The notes under the pieces are model-generated. The model saw nothing but the letters and a program-made list of their open reading frames with translations, was not told the origin of the DNA and searched no databases. 64,000 bases of DNA from Rutidosis leptorrhynchoides (Eukaryota; Streptophyta; Magnoliopsida; Asterales; Asteraceae), in NCBI RefSeq assembly GCF_046630445.1, contig NC_092340.1, forward strand, positions 366,195,001 through 366,259,000, written 5' to 3'. The first letter of the stretch is position 1; every line of letters begins with the position of its first letter. The position numbers and the translations under genes were made by a program. Positions 1 to 11,201 of the stretch are shown here, in pieces.

Positions 1-490
1 CAGGTGTTCACCATATGAATGATTTTTGTCTCTATGCATGGGACGTATATTTATGAGAACTGGAAATGAAATTCTTGTGGTCTATTAAAATGATAGAAAT
101 GATTATTTATGTTAAATTAATGAACTCAACAATCTTTTGGTTGACACTTTAAAGCATGTTTATTCTCATGTATGAAAGAAATCTTCCTCTGTGCATTTGC
201 TCATTTTAGAGATATTACTTGGAGTCATTCATGACATATTTCAAAAGACGTTGCATTCGAGTCATTGAGTTCATCAAGATTATTATCAAGTCATTCATAG
301 TTGGATATATTAGGAAATGGTATGCATGCCGTCAACTTTTGATGTAATGAAAGTTTGTCTTTTATAAACGAATGCAATGTTTGTAAAATGTATCATATAG
401 AGGTCAAGTACCTCGCGATGTAACCAACTATTGTGAATCGTTTGTAATCGATATGGACTTCGTTCGAATGGATTAGGACGGGTCGCTTCA
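1..490 (+). mobile_element. 3' end of a 5' LTR, Tekay-like subfamily A
   Basis: The right end of an LTR whose left part lies outside the window. It matches, in inverse orientation, the LTRs at 55234-58039 and 61590-64000: the same blocks around the TTGACACTTTAAAGCATG motif, the GGTCAA-TACCTCGCGATG block, and an end in TTCA. A tRNA-Met-type primer site follows two bases later, which fixes this as a 5' LTR. It is clearly diverged from the copies on the right, so this insertion is older. Confidence 0.8.
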
Positions 491-492
491 GT

Positions 493-504
493 TGGTATCC
501 GAGC
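493..504 (+). other. Primer binding site, tRNA-Met type
   Basis: TGGTATCCGAGC, two bases after the LTR end. It differs by one base from the usual plant TGGTATCAGAGC site complementary to initiator tRNA-Met. Confidence 0.75.
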
Positions 505-875
505 AGTGGTCTTAGCGAACCAGGTTTGCATTAGTGTGTCTAACTGATAAGTCGTTAGGATACATTAGTGAGTCTGGACTTCGACAGTGTCTGCATGTCA
601 AAAGTTTTGCTTATCATTTAGTGTCGAAAATTATTTGATTATCATCCTTAAAGTCTAGACACGTCTTACTGCCTCTATTGCATAGACAGTGTATAGATAA
701 ATTCATATCTTAGCGTATCTGTTATTGTTACCTTTGCCTGACAGCTTCCGTAGATTCCTCTGTAACTTATGGGATTTTAGTATTATATATGCATATGTAA
801 GTTATGTATTGCAGGGTAATAATCTACATCCTATAATCTATTTCTTATCGAAAATCCTTCATCTGATCGTACGAG

Positions 876-1274
876 ATGAATCCCTCAACCAGTTCGAGTC
901 CCTTAGATTTCGATAGCTATTCCGATAGTTATTCCGACAGCTATTCCGACATGGATGTTCACCTAAGCTCTGGAGTCAGCGTCATCAGAAAGAATCAACC
1001 AATCAACCATCTTCAATTCATCTGATGGGTTCGTAGTCGACTTAATCAATGGAGACGCGAAGAAGGCGATCCTTTTCACCAACCGAATTTACCTCTTGGC
1101 GATGAACCTGAAGCATTTACCGGTGAACCAGTCCGAAATACCATTTTCACCCTCATTTCCCGAATATCTCGTCATGATTACATACTATCTCAGATTTTAA
1201 ACCTTATTCATTCGCTCGTTCTTACCGACAATCATTCCGGAGTAATCGAAGAAGTCAACGAGCTTCGCGCCTGA
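876..1274 (+). pseudogene. Decayed small ORF of the non-autonomous Tekay-like element
   Basis: Same reading frame as the intact 141-aa ORF at 61178-60753 on the minus strand. Shared blocks include NTIF-LIS-ISRHDYIL, EEGDPFH and DNH-GVIEEVNELRA. One in-frame stop (TGA, 1023-1025) breaks it after codon 49, and a stop at 1272-1274 removes the His/Gln-rich tail seen in the other copy. A short tandem duplication of a Tyr/Ser/Asp-coding unit (about 908-953) lengthens the N-terminus. The function is unknown; the position just after the primer site suggests a gag-derived protein, but I see no zinc knuckle. Confidence 0.65.
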
Positions 1275-1565
1275 GTAATGATTTTTGGAGAATGTGGTGC
1301 AAAACCTACCAGCTTCAACAACATCACCAGTACCAACAGTACCATCAATAAACAACACCAGTACCATCAACAATCCGTGCCTCAACATCTCATTCTGTAC
1401 CTCGAGTATAATCATCGTTCTACATGAGTTCTACATCATTTATCTTCGTTCGACACGGCGATTATGTAATCTCTAATATTTTAGAGATTATATACTCTTG
1501 TTCTAACGGTAAATCAAATGAGATTAATATTATATTAACTCATTAAATCCATGATTACATCTGAA

Positions 1566-1568
<3 letters not shown>

Positions 1569-1618
<50 letters not shown>
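1569..1618. repeat. (AT)n microsatellite
   Basis: About 50 bases of uninterrupted alternating TA inside the element. Confidence 0.95.
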
Positions 1619-1620
<2 letters not shown>

Positions 1621-1678
1621 CATAAGGATTGTAATTAAAAATTCTTTTGAACAAACTGTTAATGGTGAAAATATTTTA

Positions 1679-1695
1679 ACGGGTAGGTAATACCC
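1679..1695 (+). promoter_or_regulatory. Central polypurine-tract-like motif
   Basis: ACGGGTAGGTAATACCCG lies in mid-element. The core CGGGTAGGTA is the same as the motif directly before the 3' LTR (8174-8183), and it is kept at the matching place in the right-hand copy (60422-60434, minus). It can also fold into a 6-bp stem (CGGGTA/TACCCG). It may act as a second plus-strand primer; this is inference. Confidence 0.45.
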
Positions 1696-1951
1696 GAGGA
1701 ATATTCAGATTTCACATTAATAAGTTACACTGTACATTCTTCGAAGCTGATTCAATAGTCATTTACTATCCTACTTACATCCACCGATATACAAATCCGT
1801 TTACCACAGAATAACCATTTTCATCCAATTTCATATTTGGATTTTGATTTATCAGAATCCAACAAGTGGCATAATGAAGAAAACATTTGATAAAATAAAA
1901 TTTGTTAGAAACAAACAAATTAACTATGAGAAATTTTGCTAAGAATCCACG

Positions 1952-2183
1952 TGTTCGGACCCCGAGAATTGCATAGATTGTGTGCTAAGTCTTTTAATGG
2001 TGGGATATAGACGAGGGCTATATATATCCTACAAGGCAACCTTAGAAGGGAGCCATTCACACACATAGCCAAAGATTTGTAAAGGTGTTCAAGGAAGTTG
2101 TGGAATAGAATTCTAGTTTTCTCTCTACAATCTTCCTACTTTCACACACATTCATACGATATTCATCCTAACACACCCCAACA
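1952..2183 (+). repeat. 5' LTR of the nested copia-like element
   Basis: TGTTCGGACC...CCCCAACA, 232 bp. A probable TATA stretch (GGGCTATATATATCC) lies at 2015-2030, so transcription would start within the LTR. Confidence 0.9.
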
Positions 2184-2185
2184 TT

Positions 2186-2197
2186 TGGTATCAGAGC
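2186..2197 (+). other. Primer binding site, initiator tRNA-Met
   Basis: TGGTATCAGAGC, two bases after the 5' LTR; exact match to the usual copia primer site. Confidence 0.9.
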
Positions 2198-3869
2198 AAA
2201 AGCTTTTTAGAATCGATTCGAATATCGTGTGAATCTTCATATCACATTCATACTCATCTTCGAATCTTCATCCAATCTTCATACACATCTTCATATCTTC
2301 AAAGTGAAAAATTACCGAATCTTTTTTTTGTTGCTACAGTACCGAAAATACTTTACCGAGTCTTCAAACTGACAGCTACAGTACATCGATCAGATCTATC
2401 AGACATCTCTCCTCTCTCATCAAAACACATCATCTCATCTCTCTGTACTGTACCGTACATCTGAAAACACATAAATAAAAAATAAGATATACCGAATCTT
2501 ATTATTTTTCAAACAATACCGAGACTTAATCTTCTCTCTCCTGTTATTTTACTGTACCGAAGATACATCAGATATATTCATAGATCTATCTCTCTCCTAA
2601 AAAAAAATATCAGATACATCGATCATCTCTCTCTCTATCTCATATATTCATATACATCGATCTAAATTTTCTAATCAACATTGATCATCGAGTATACCGA
2701 ATCTGAATTTCTCAATCAACATCGAAGCTTCATCATCAAACAACAGAATCTATATCAATTTGATCTCGAGTTCAACGTTTTTGCAAAAACGTGATTGTAT
2801 TGAGGTCTCTGGAACAAATTGCTCAATAACAAATCAAATTGAGTGCGGTTTCTGATTCCTAATCAATCAACAAAGCTTCGTGAGGCTTCACTTCGGATCT
2901 AGAAACATCACAGGCTTCGAGATCTAAAAGTCAAACCTATAAGGCTTTTGGTCAACGTTTTAATTCGCATGATTCTGTGAATTTCGAGTTTGTTTGATGA
3001 ATCACGAGTATTGACGACATCATTTGCAGACATTTTCGTGAAGAGATCATAGCCTAAAACTCATTGAATCTTATTTTCAAATTTTCAAGTTCATATGAAG
3101 AATATGAAACTGTTCATCAATGATTTCAGGTTTTGATGATATTTTGGACCTGAATTCACCTCAATCGTGTTAGTCGCTGCTTGAGGATCAATTTGATATC
3201 AAGGTTGTGTTCTAATTTTTCAGATTGAAGATTTTGAGAAATTCATGGTATGATGAAGATGAACTACCGGATGAATTAGATTCGGTACAGCAGTTACTAT
3301 TCGGTAGATTGATTCTAATTTGGTATATTGATCTTTATTAGACTCGGTTACCGTCACTTGAAACATATTCGGTATCCAATTCGGTTACAAACTCGGTATA
3401 AGCTTCGGTACCTGCAATTGAATCACACTCGGTATCTAATTTGGTATAAGTTCGGACTAACAGAGATCTTATTTGGACACTGTTTGAGTTTACCGAATCT
3501 GAGACTTGGCCCAATACCGAATCTGGTTGATATTTGGACTAACTGACTTTGCTTAGGCCCACTACCGAATCCGAAAAGTCCAACAGACAATTTTAAGCCC
3601 AATACTGAATCTTAGTGTTAATTTAACAATTTTAGTCCCTGAAAGTTTCAGGATTTTTGCAACATCAGTCCTTTACCGAATCTGAGGACTTATTTGATAG
3701 TTTCATCCCCTGTCAGGTTGCAGAATTTACAAGGGTGGTCCCTTACCGAATCTGGACTAACGAGGACTTAACGAAAGTTAACGAAACGTTCAAAAACAAA
3801 ATTTGATTCATCGGAATCGTATTTTGAGGGGGAGAAAAGGGGAGAAAACTTGATATTATTCAACGTTTC

Positions 3870-5054
3870 GTGATGATGACACCCGATTTCATTGTAAGAT
3901 TCAATCATCTAGACAAGAGATGTTCTTGTTATTACAACACTCTCAAAAAATGTGCTTTTATCAGATTTGTGGAAGATACAAAAGCTACACAACTTGAGTC
4001 GATTGCTTTGTTAATGACTCCACGTGAACCATCGTCTGTTGAAAAGACTGCACATTATGAATATAGTTGTTCATGCAACAACAGAAGTGAACCTTCCAAT
4101 TGTATCTTTATACAACACAAACTTCATCAACAACTTCAAACAGAACTTCAATAGATGAAAGAACAAGAAGTTCAAACGACATCTTCAGAGATTTCCAAGT
4201 TGCAAGCTCAAATCAAAGAACTGGAATCTCTCGTTGCATACAGTAAATCAAAATCTGAAAAGCTTCAAAAGAAAGTGACTACTCTTCAAAGTTCACAGGT
4301 TGTTGAAAAACTAATACTTTCCAAGGAACATGAGCTTGATTCAAAGATTATCACTCAACTGCGCAATCAAAATCGAACATTAATGTGTGACTTTGAGAAA
4401 CGCATTTCCGAGTTACAAAAGGAGGTAGATGTTAAATCAACACCAATTCCGAAACCTAAAATGGTGTCACTAGGAGTTAATACTGATCTGATATCAGTAG
4501 TGGATAAATCAACGACTACGATTCCAGATTCTCCTCAAACGGTTGAGAAGAAGGTCATCAAGACGAAATCCACTCCTCCTACAATTCCTAAACCAAAGAC
4601 AACATTTTCCTCGAGCAAGAAGATTTATTCCGGTTACGAAACCAACGTGAATCGTCCATTTCTGAAAACCACATACGGGGAGAATGGAGAGATTACGGGG
4701 TATCGCGATCAATATGGTTGGTTTCCACACAAAACCAAGAAGTCATCCATAGGTCCGAGAAAAACCCCGCACACCAAAGTTGACCTAGTTTCTAAAACTT
4801 CAAAGATTCAGTTTCCGAAACAAGTGTCAATCAAAGCTGGCACCACACCTGTTTCCGCAACAACAAAAACCAAATACTCTTTTCAAGAGTTACTCAAGTT
4901 TAAGCCACAATCCGTGAATATGGCTAAAATTTCATTTCCTTCAATTCCACCGGAACTATTCTCGAAAGCTAAACCAAATGTCTCGAAAAAGTGGAGTGAA
5001 GAATCTATAGATGTAATTGATAATACCTACCAGTGGTATTTCAAACGACAATGA
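3870..5054 (+). CDS. Coiled-coil protein of the copia-like element, one in-frame TAG
   Basis: The 94-codon frame 3870-4151 and the 299-codon frame 4155-5054 are in the same phase and separated only by TAG (4152-4154), so this reads as one protein of about 394 residues with a stop after codon 94. Before the stop there is a Cys-rich segment (RCSCYYN, YSCSCNN) and a Gln-rich run. After it a predicted coiled coil (about the first 95 residues of the second part, rich in K/E/L/Q heptads) leads into a Pro/Lys/Thr/Ser-rich basic tail containing YGENGEITGYRDQYGWFPH. I do not recognise a protein family. Its place, upstream of the repeated purine tracts, is where Sireviruses carry an env-like ORF, but I see no membrane segment. 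It could also be captured host sequence. The stop may be a mutation, a readthrough site, or the start of a separate downstream product (ATG follows directly). Confidence 0.55.
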
Positions 5055-5149
5055 TTTAACTTCACTACGGTTTTCATATACTTCAGTATGGGACCCGGTC
5101 TTTAAAGAGATGTTAAACATCATACCTTGACTGACGTAACTTGTCAAGG

Positions 5150-5586
5150 GGGAGAAAGTGTTCTTACTTCTAGGGGGAGCACCGGTTATTCTTTCCAGGG
5201 GGAGTAAACACATGCTTACCACGATTCCTGACTCTGATACCTTGATTAAGTTTCCGCATTAGTCAAGGGGGAGCTATGCATGAAGATTCAACGCTCATTA
5301 TCTTTGCGTAGGCTCTGATACCCTTTCCCTCTCAGATCAAAATATGCTTAAGGGTTAATCACATTTTGAGGGGGAGATATAAGGGAAAGTACGAGATATT
5401 CAGCAATTTGCAAATTCAAAGAAGATTCTCAAGAAGTCCGTTGAAGCTCCAAGAATTCAAGAAATTCAAGATCGTCAACAACGGCAACACACATAAATCG
5501 AGGACTAGACTAGTAGTTTTAGATTTTTTGTATGTAATTAGTAAGGTTGCTAACTTTTTGCACACAATCAATGCAAAGGGGGAGAT
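5150..5586 (+). promoter_or_regulatory. Reiterated polypurine tracts before the 3' LTR
   Basis: GGGGGAG occurs near 5153, 5173, 5200, 5269, 5370 and 5578, plus an outlier near 3829 (GAGGGGGAGAAAAGGGGAG). Only the last one borders the LTR. Several of the blocks also contain CTCTGATACC. This matches the multiple-PPT arrangement known from Sireviruses. Confidence 0.65.
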
Positions 5587-5818
5587 TGTTAGGACCCCGA
5601 GAATTGCATAGATTGTGTGCTAAGTCTTGTAATGGTGAGATATAGACGAGGGCTATATATATCCCACAAAGCAACCTTAGAAGGGAGCCATTCACACACA
5701 TAGCTAAAGATTTGTAAAGGTGTTCAAGGAAGTTGTGGAATAGAATTTTAGTTTTCTCTCTACAATCTTCCTACTTTCAGACACATTCATACGATATTCA
5801 TCCTAACACACCCCAACA
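5587..5818 (+). repeat. 3' LTR of the nested copia-like element
   Basis: TGTTAGGACC...CCCCAACA, 232 bp, same length as the 5' LTR, followed by the target duplication CCACG. Confidence 0.9.
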
Positions 5819-8148
5819 CCACGCTAATTGCTCCTAGCTAATTGTTCCTAGCTAACTGATTACATTTTATTTATCGCAAAATAATTATCGCAATTTATAT
5901 TCTCGCAATTTTATTTATCGTCATTTAATTTCTGTTATTTACTTTACGCACTTTATTTATTGTCATTTAATTTCTGCTATTTATTTTTACGCACTTTAAA
6001 TATCGGGACACGTATACAAGGTTTTGACATATCATATCGACACATCTATATATATTATTTGGAATCACCATAGACACTCTATATGCAGTAATGATCGAGT
6101 TCTCTATACAAGGTTGAGGTTGATTCTCAAATAATATATATACTTTGAGTTGTGATCGAGTCTGAGACATGTACACGGGCCACGATATGTATTAATTAAT
6201 TCGAATATTATATATTAAGCTATATATGAATTATTGGACTGTTAAATGTGGACTATCAACTGTGGACTACCAACATTGGACAATTAAAATGAATTAAAAT
6301 ATTGATTATAACATATGAAACTAAACAATTCTTCAAGTTTGCCATTCGATTTCATCCTAAACTTCATTTGTATCTTGACGATTACGATCTGCGTTCAAAC
6401 CTTTCATGATTCTTGAAAACACCTCAAGCAAGAGAATGAACTAACCGCACTTCATCTACGGAAGAAAAGATTGATGCATATAGTTATGCACTTGAAAACA
6501 CTCAGAACCTGAGTAAACATTTAACACGTATCTGTGCTAATTCCTTTAGCGTTATTATTATTACCGAAAATAACTTTGCAACTCCTGTTCGAGATAGCCA
6601 GTTTTGTTACAGCTCCAGCAAGTCAACTTCGACTTTTCGTTCGAAACAACCTTATTATAACCTTGATATTTATGCGTGCTCTTTTTGTTACCAGGGAACT
6701 GTTTATATCCCACCACATCAGCAGTAAACTTACCAGCAATCATTGGCTTAAGTGTCTCCGAAAAACCATTAAAATTGTTCATTAAAACCCCATCATATAC
6801 TCATCCGCATCTGGTAACGAGAATTACCATACCAATTACTGAGAATTAGCAATCAGTATTTTGAATTTTGCAGCGTTCCTACGTCAACAGTTATATATCT
6901 ATATATAACGTATATCTTCTAGACTGATGAATTTCAATTCGGAATCTCTGAATTCCTGAAAAAGCACTCTAGCTTACGAATCAGATCTCCGAATGCTGAA
7001 AAAGGTGATGAAGTGGCAAAAACTGAAGACTACATTAACAGTCAAAAGTTTGATAATAAAGAATGAAGTGTTGAGAAAACTCAAAAGTTGATACTGAAAA
7101 ATGAATTGAGCAAACCATGAAGGAGGCTATGGACAAATCACAAAGTCTAAACCTGCTTCAAAGAATCCAAATGATTCAGTATCTGCTGAAGTCATTAACG
7201 AATACCTTACTCCTGACTTTACACTTTTACGGACAAATTTTCTTCATCATCCATCGAACTTAGAAATTCCAAAATATCATCATAAATATCTTCGATATTT
7301 CTGAAGATATTTTCATAAATATTCTCATCCGAAATTATTTATCTCTTCGTGTTATCTATATTACATCATAAAGGAAACTACATTAGTTTCTAAATTTCTT
7401 TAAAATTCGAGTTTGAATTATGAATGATTTTGAAGTAGTGTTGGAAATTGATGCATGAGTTAGTATAATATAATGACACTTGATCAACGTGATTATATTA
7501 CAGTAATTCATGCTGAGTTTCTAATGGAACGTGATGATTCACAGATCATAACATCATCATGTGCCATGTTACACGACTCTTACATTCTACCTAATCTCCA
7601 AACATATTAAGATCATATCTTCTGGATAAATCTATTTTTTCAAGATATTCTGGTAATTTGACAAATCAAGATCATGTCATTACAATTTCCTTCTTAGAAC
7701 ATTAACTGTGTTCATTCCGAATTTCATATCTACAAATTCTGGACCATTATTCGTTTGACTTAAAGTCGGGAAGAGAAAACAAAAGTATGGAACTCCAAAA
7801 TATAAAGGAAATGGAGAGGGTGGATTAATAGTGAAATATCCGACAGAACAATCAAAACAGATCATCGCATTTAATCAAAGAAAATTCTAATTTCCTTAAT
7901 TATCGAGGAACCAGATCCTATTATGAAGATCTTCTCTGAATCCCTTGAATTCCGGAAATCAACCGTGACTACGTCACCGGTTAAGACGAAACTTTATTTA
8001 CTCATTTCACTCATTTGTGATAACTTCACTCGTACCCTTCGAATAATCGAATCGTTTTATCTTCATTACTCAATAAGGATAAAACTCTATTTATCAACTC
8101 ATATTCGTCATGAAAACATTTTTATTGTTAGCCATGACCACCTCACTC

Positions 8149-8167
8149 AAATTTCGGGACGAAATTT
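8149..8167 (+). other. Pre-LTR hairpin
   Basis: AAATTTCGGGACGAAATTT, 8-bp arms around GGA, 17 bases before the 3' LTR. The same hairpin at the same distance occurs in the other Tekay-like elements at 58057-58075 and, with both arms changed, at 37871-37889. Confidence 0.7.
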
Positions 8168-9157
8168 CTTCTACGGGTAGGTACTGTGATGACCCGGGAA
8201 ATTTCGTCTTATTTTGAACCAAATTCTATAAATGGATTAATATTTCTGACACGATAAGCAAAGTCGGTAAAGTTGAATCTCAAAATTTTGAAACTATTCA
8301 GATACCCTTCGATTGTTCTCAACGATTCGCGAACAATAATATGTAAATAGATACATATATATACTATAACTTGAAAAAGTAACAAATTGTTAAGTAAATG
8401 ATACTGTGCATTAAACTTATTGGTTTGATTATCTGATTGATATATTTAACTACGGAGTTAAAAGATTATGCCAAACGATTGAATTAAAAGATATTTATTG
8501 AGTCCCTTAAAAATTATAATATTATTACGGGTCTCTGTTGTGAGGTCCACATTGATTTGGGAAATCGTTCATTTTTAACGGTATTCGGAATAATTGGTAA
8601 AGTGTTTATTTAAATAACATAATTTGGACACATACAATGATAAGGAATATTAACTGTTAGAATTAGATATATGAATAACTTGCGATATGTATTTTAAAAC
8701 GTATTTATTAATATTGAAAATATATATTCAACAATATGATAAAATATATATTAACTTGGTTATAAAACGTTTTGATTTAAAACTATATTATTAAATATAC
8801 TTTGATAAATAACGAGAAGATGATTTATAGAAGTAAATAACCAAAACACTCAAATGTATAAGTTATATCTCGAGTGGTATAGTTTGTGGATAATTTAAGA
8901 CTATATTTTGGCAAAGGTACGACTCACGAAATGTAAAGTACAAGTTTTCTCAGTGTACGAAAGGACGTTTGAAAAACCGGAACCGGAACATTAGTCGAGC
9001 GTCAACGTACGACTTATCGGAACAAAAATTACAAATCAACTATGCACTGGAATATAATATAATATATAATTAATTAATTTAAATTATATATATTATATTA
9101 ATATTTAATTATGTCGACAAGCTAAATTACAAAACAAATATGAGCTGGCAGGAGCAG

Positions 9158-9233
9158 CCATGCGATCGCATGGCATATAGGCACAGAACCCATGCGATCG
9201 CATGGGGTCTGAATCCAGGAGACACCTATAAAA
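9158..9233 (+). promoter_or_regulatory. Paired palindromes plus TATA box of LTR B
   Basis: Two exact copies of the 16-bp palindrome CCATGCGATCGCATGG (9158-9173 and 9190-9205), followed 21 bases later by TATAAAA (9227-9233). The solo LTR keeps the same layout at 33434-33508. A paired binding site for a dimeric regulator of LTR transcription is a reasonable inference. Confidence 0.7.
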
Positions 9234-9284
9234 GCTCGATCAGTTTGCTTCGCAGACACACACATCCATCTATATCGTACTCCC

Positions 9285-9310
9285 TCTGTAATTATTATTA
9301 TTATTATTTA

Positions 9311-9387
<77 letters not shown>

Positions 9388-9395
9388 TTATTATT
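9285..9395. repeat. (TTA)n microsatellite
   Basis: More than 30 trinucleotide units just downstream of the LTR TATA box; a counterpart of different length is at 33567-33690 in the solo LTR. Confidence 0.95.
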
Positions 9396-11201
9396 AGTAG
9401 TATTATTATACATAAAATACTACGACGAGGTCATGAGCGTGTCACTTTCAAAAATGGTTTTCAAGCGGGATAGAGCTAAGGAAACTATGAGTTATTGCTA
9501 TGGAGGTTATGGGTAATATTCATGGGTATTATTCGCAAGTCAAACCTAGTGTTTATCATCTTCGTTGCGTCTACGTACTTTCCTGCAATATTGAATCACA
9601 ATATTGATACGTGAGCATTCATATCTTATCTTTTATATATTAAAAGTGTATCCATGTCTAGTGCTCGAGTATATATGTTTATGCATGCTTGTATGCTAAA
9701 TTTTGTCGTTAAACAGTTTATGATGAATCACGAATTAAATACATAAATTACTGATAAAAGGTATATGATATGCATGTTTTTGGAAAGCTGGCGAAAAATC
9801 AATAACTTTTCATTTAGAAATCGCGTAATTTCGATGAACGAATTTAAAGATATGGTCAACTGAATTATGATTGGCGTTAATTGAATTGTTTTTGAATCTG
9901 CAATTGATATTTAAACAACTTGTTTATAAGATTGATAAATTGAATTTTCAAATATTACTAATCGAGTAAATGAATTTCTATATAAGGCACGTCTCGTCTT
10001 GTTGAGCAATTGTTAAAATTGATTGTTTTATCATATTTTAAAGCCTTATAAAAACTATAGTTTAATTTTACAAGAATTGGAAAACTATGTGAAATGTTAA
10101 AATGTTTCGATTGCCATGATCATTCAACTATAGTATTGAGTCAGATTGACTTTTTGAAACGACTTTTGATAACTTTTGTTTGTCGGTATCGAGCATTAGG
10201 ATTGTGATACACTATGACCTGACCTAGCTTGATAGACATTTATTGACCAACATATGTTCTCTAGGTTGAGATCTACGGTTATTTGGTATTCCGAGTTTCG
10301 GTCACATTTCGGTGAACGACTTTATGTGCTGCTAAGGTGAGTTTCATATGCTCCTTTTTTAATTGCTTTTGCAATCTATATTTTTGGGCTGAGAATATAT
10401 GCACTTTATTTTAAACGCAATGGATACAAGTACATACTAAATTCTACACCGAGTTTGAACCGAAAATCCCTTAGCTTTGGTAACTAGTAACTGCCGGTTA
10501 TAAGAACTGGTGGGCGCGAGTAGTAGTATATGGATCCATAGGGCTTGACATCCCCGTTTGTTCCAGGTATAGAAACCCTAGCCTGAACTATAAAACAGAC
10601 GTATGCTATTTGAGTTTAGTACACGTTGGATTGCGTGTATTGTACATGTTGGTTGCATGTATGTTAAAACAGGGGTACTTATTATAACGTTAAAGTTTAG
10701 TTACCAGGGTGCTCAATCTTGTAGAATATTTTGATAAACGTTTCTAGATGAAACAACTGAAATCTTGTGATCCACCTTTATATACAAATTATATGAAACA
10801 TTAAAACTATGAACTCACCAACCTTTGTGTTGACACTTGTTAGCATGTTTATTCTTAGGTTCCCTAGAAGTCTTCTTCTGTTTGCTTATATGTTATACAA
10901 GATATGTGCATGGAGTCATACATGCTTTATTCGAGAAAACGTTGCATTCACAAATCATCACCATCTAGCTTATTTTGACTGCATTGTCAACAGAAGTATT
11001 ATTGTAAACTATTATATTACGGTGATTGTCTATATGTTGAAATCATCAGATGTCGAAAACCTTTGATTTAAATATTCATTTATGGTGTGCCTTTTTAAAA
11101 GAATGCAATGTTCACAAAATGTATCATATAGAGGTCAAATACCTCGCAATGAAATCGATGAATGACGTGTTCGTCCATATGGATTTGGAGCGATCGTCAC
11201 A

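Larger units (their letters stand above)
1952..5818 (+). mobile_element. Nested non-autonomous Ty1/copia-like retrotransposon
   Basis: A complete insertion with 232-bp LTRs at 1952-2183 and 5587-5818 (about 8 differences by eye), flanked by a perfect 5-bp duplication CCACG at 1947-1951 and 5819-5823. The LTRs start TGTT and end AACA. A perfect TGGTATCAGAGC tRNA-Met site is at 2186-2197, and a purine tract AAAGGGGGAGA directly precedes the 3' LTR. The 3.4-kb interior has no pol. It holds a long non-coding leader (2198-3869) dense in the motif TACCGAATCT and its complement, one ORF with a single in-frame stop (3870-5054), and a tail with repeated GGGGGAG tracts. Multiple purine tracts before the 3' LTR are a known trait of the Sirevirus lineage of copia elements, so a Sirevirus-derived deletion derivative is my best guess. 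Confidence 0.85.
491..8184 (+). mobile_element. Internal region of a non-autonomous Tekay-like element (interrupted)
   Basis: The stretch between the primer site and the 3' LTR. Without the nested copia-like element (1952-5818 plus its target duplication) it is about 3.8 kb. It is colinear with the inverted internal region at 58040-61589: small gag-like ORF, central CGGGTAGGTA motif, a block around 6570-7400, and a 3' block ending in a hairpin and purine tract. No protease, RT, RNase H or integrase motif is visible in any frame, so mobility would have depended on proteins supplied by another element. 5824-6500 contains repeated TTATCG/TTTACGCACTTTA motifs and has no counterpart in the right-hand copy that I could see. 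Confidence 0.75.
8185..11201 (+). mobile_element. 3' LTR, Tekay-like subfamily B
   Basis: Starts TGTGATGACCC directly after the purine-rich ACGGGTAGGTAC and ends GATCGTCACA; 3,017 bp. It aligns end to end with the solo LTR at 32489-34849 except for about 650 bp (roughly 9613-10264) missing from the latter. It differs strongly from the subfamily A end at 1-490, so the two LTRs of this element are not a matched pair. A TATA box lies at 9227-9233 and a (TTA)n run just downstream. The reading frame over the (TTA)n run is only a poly-Tyr artefact. Confidence 0.85.

Noticed and set aside
9140..9397. 85-codon open frame with a poly-Tyr tail
   Set aside because: It is the translation of an LTR promoter and a (TTA)n microsatellite.
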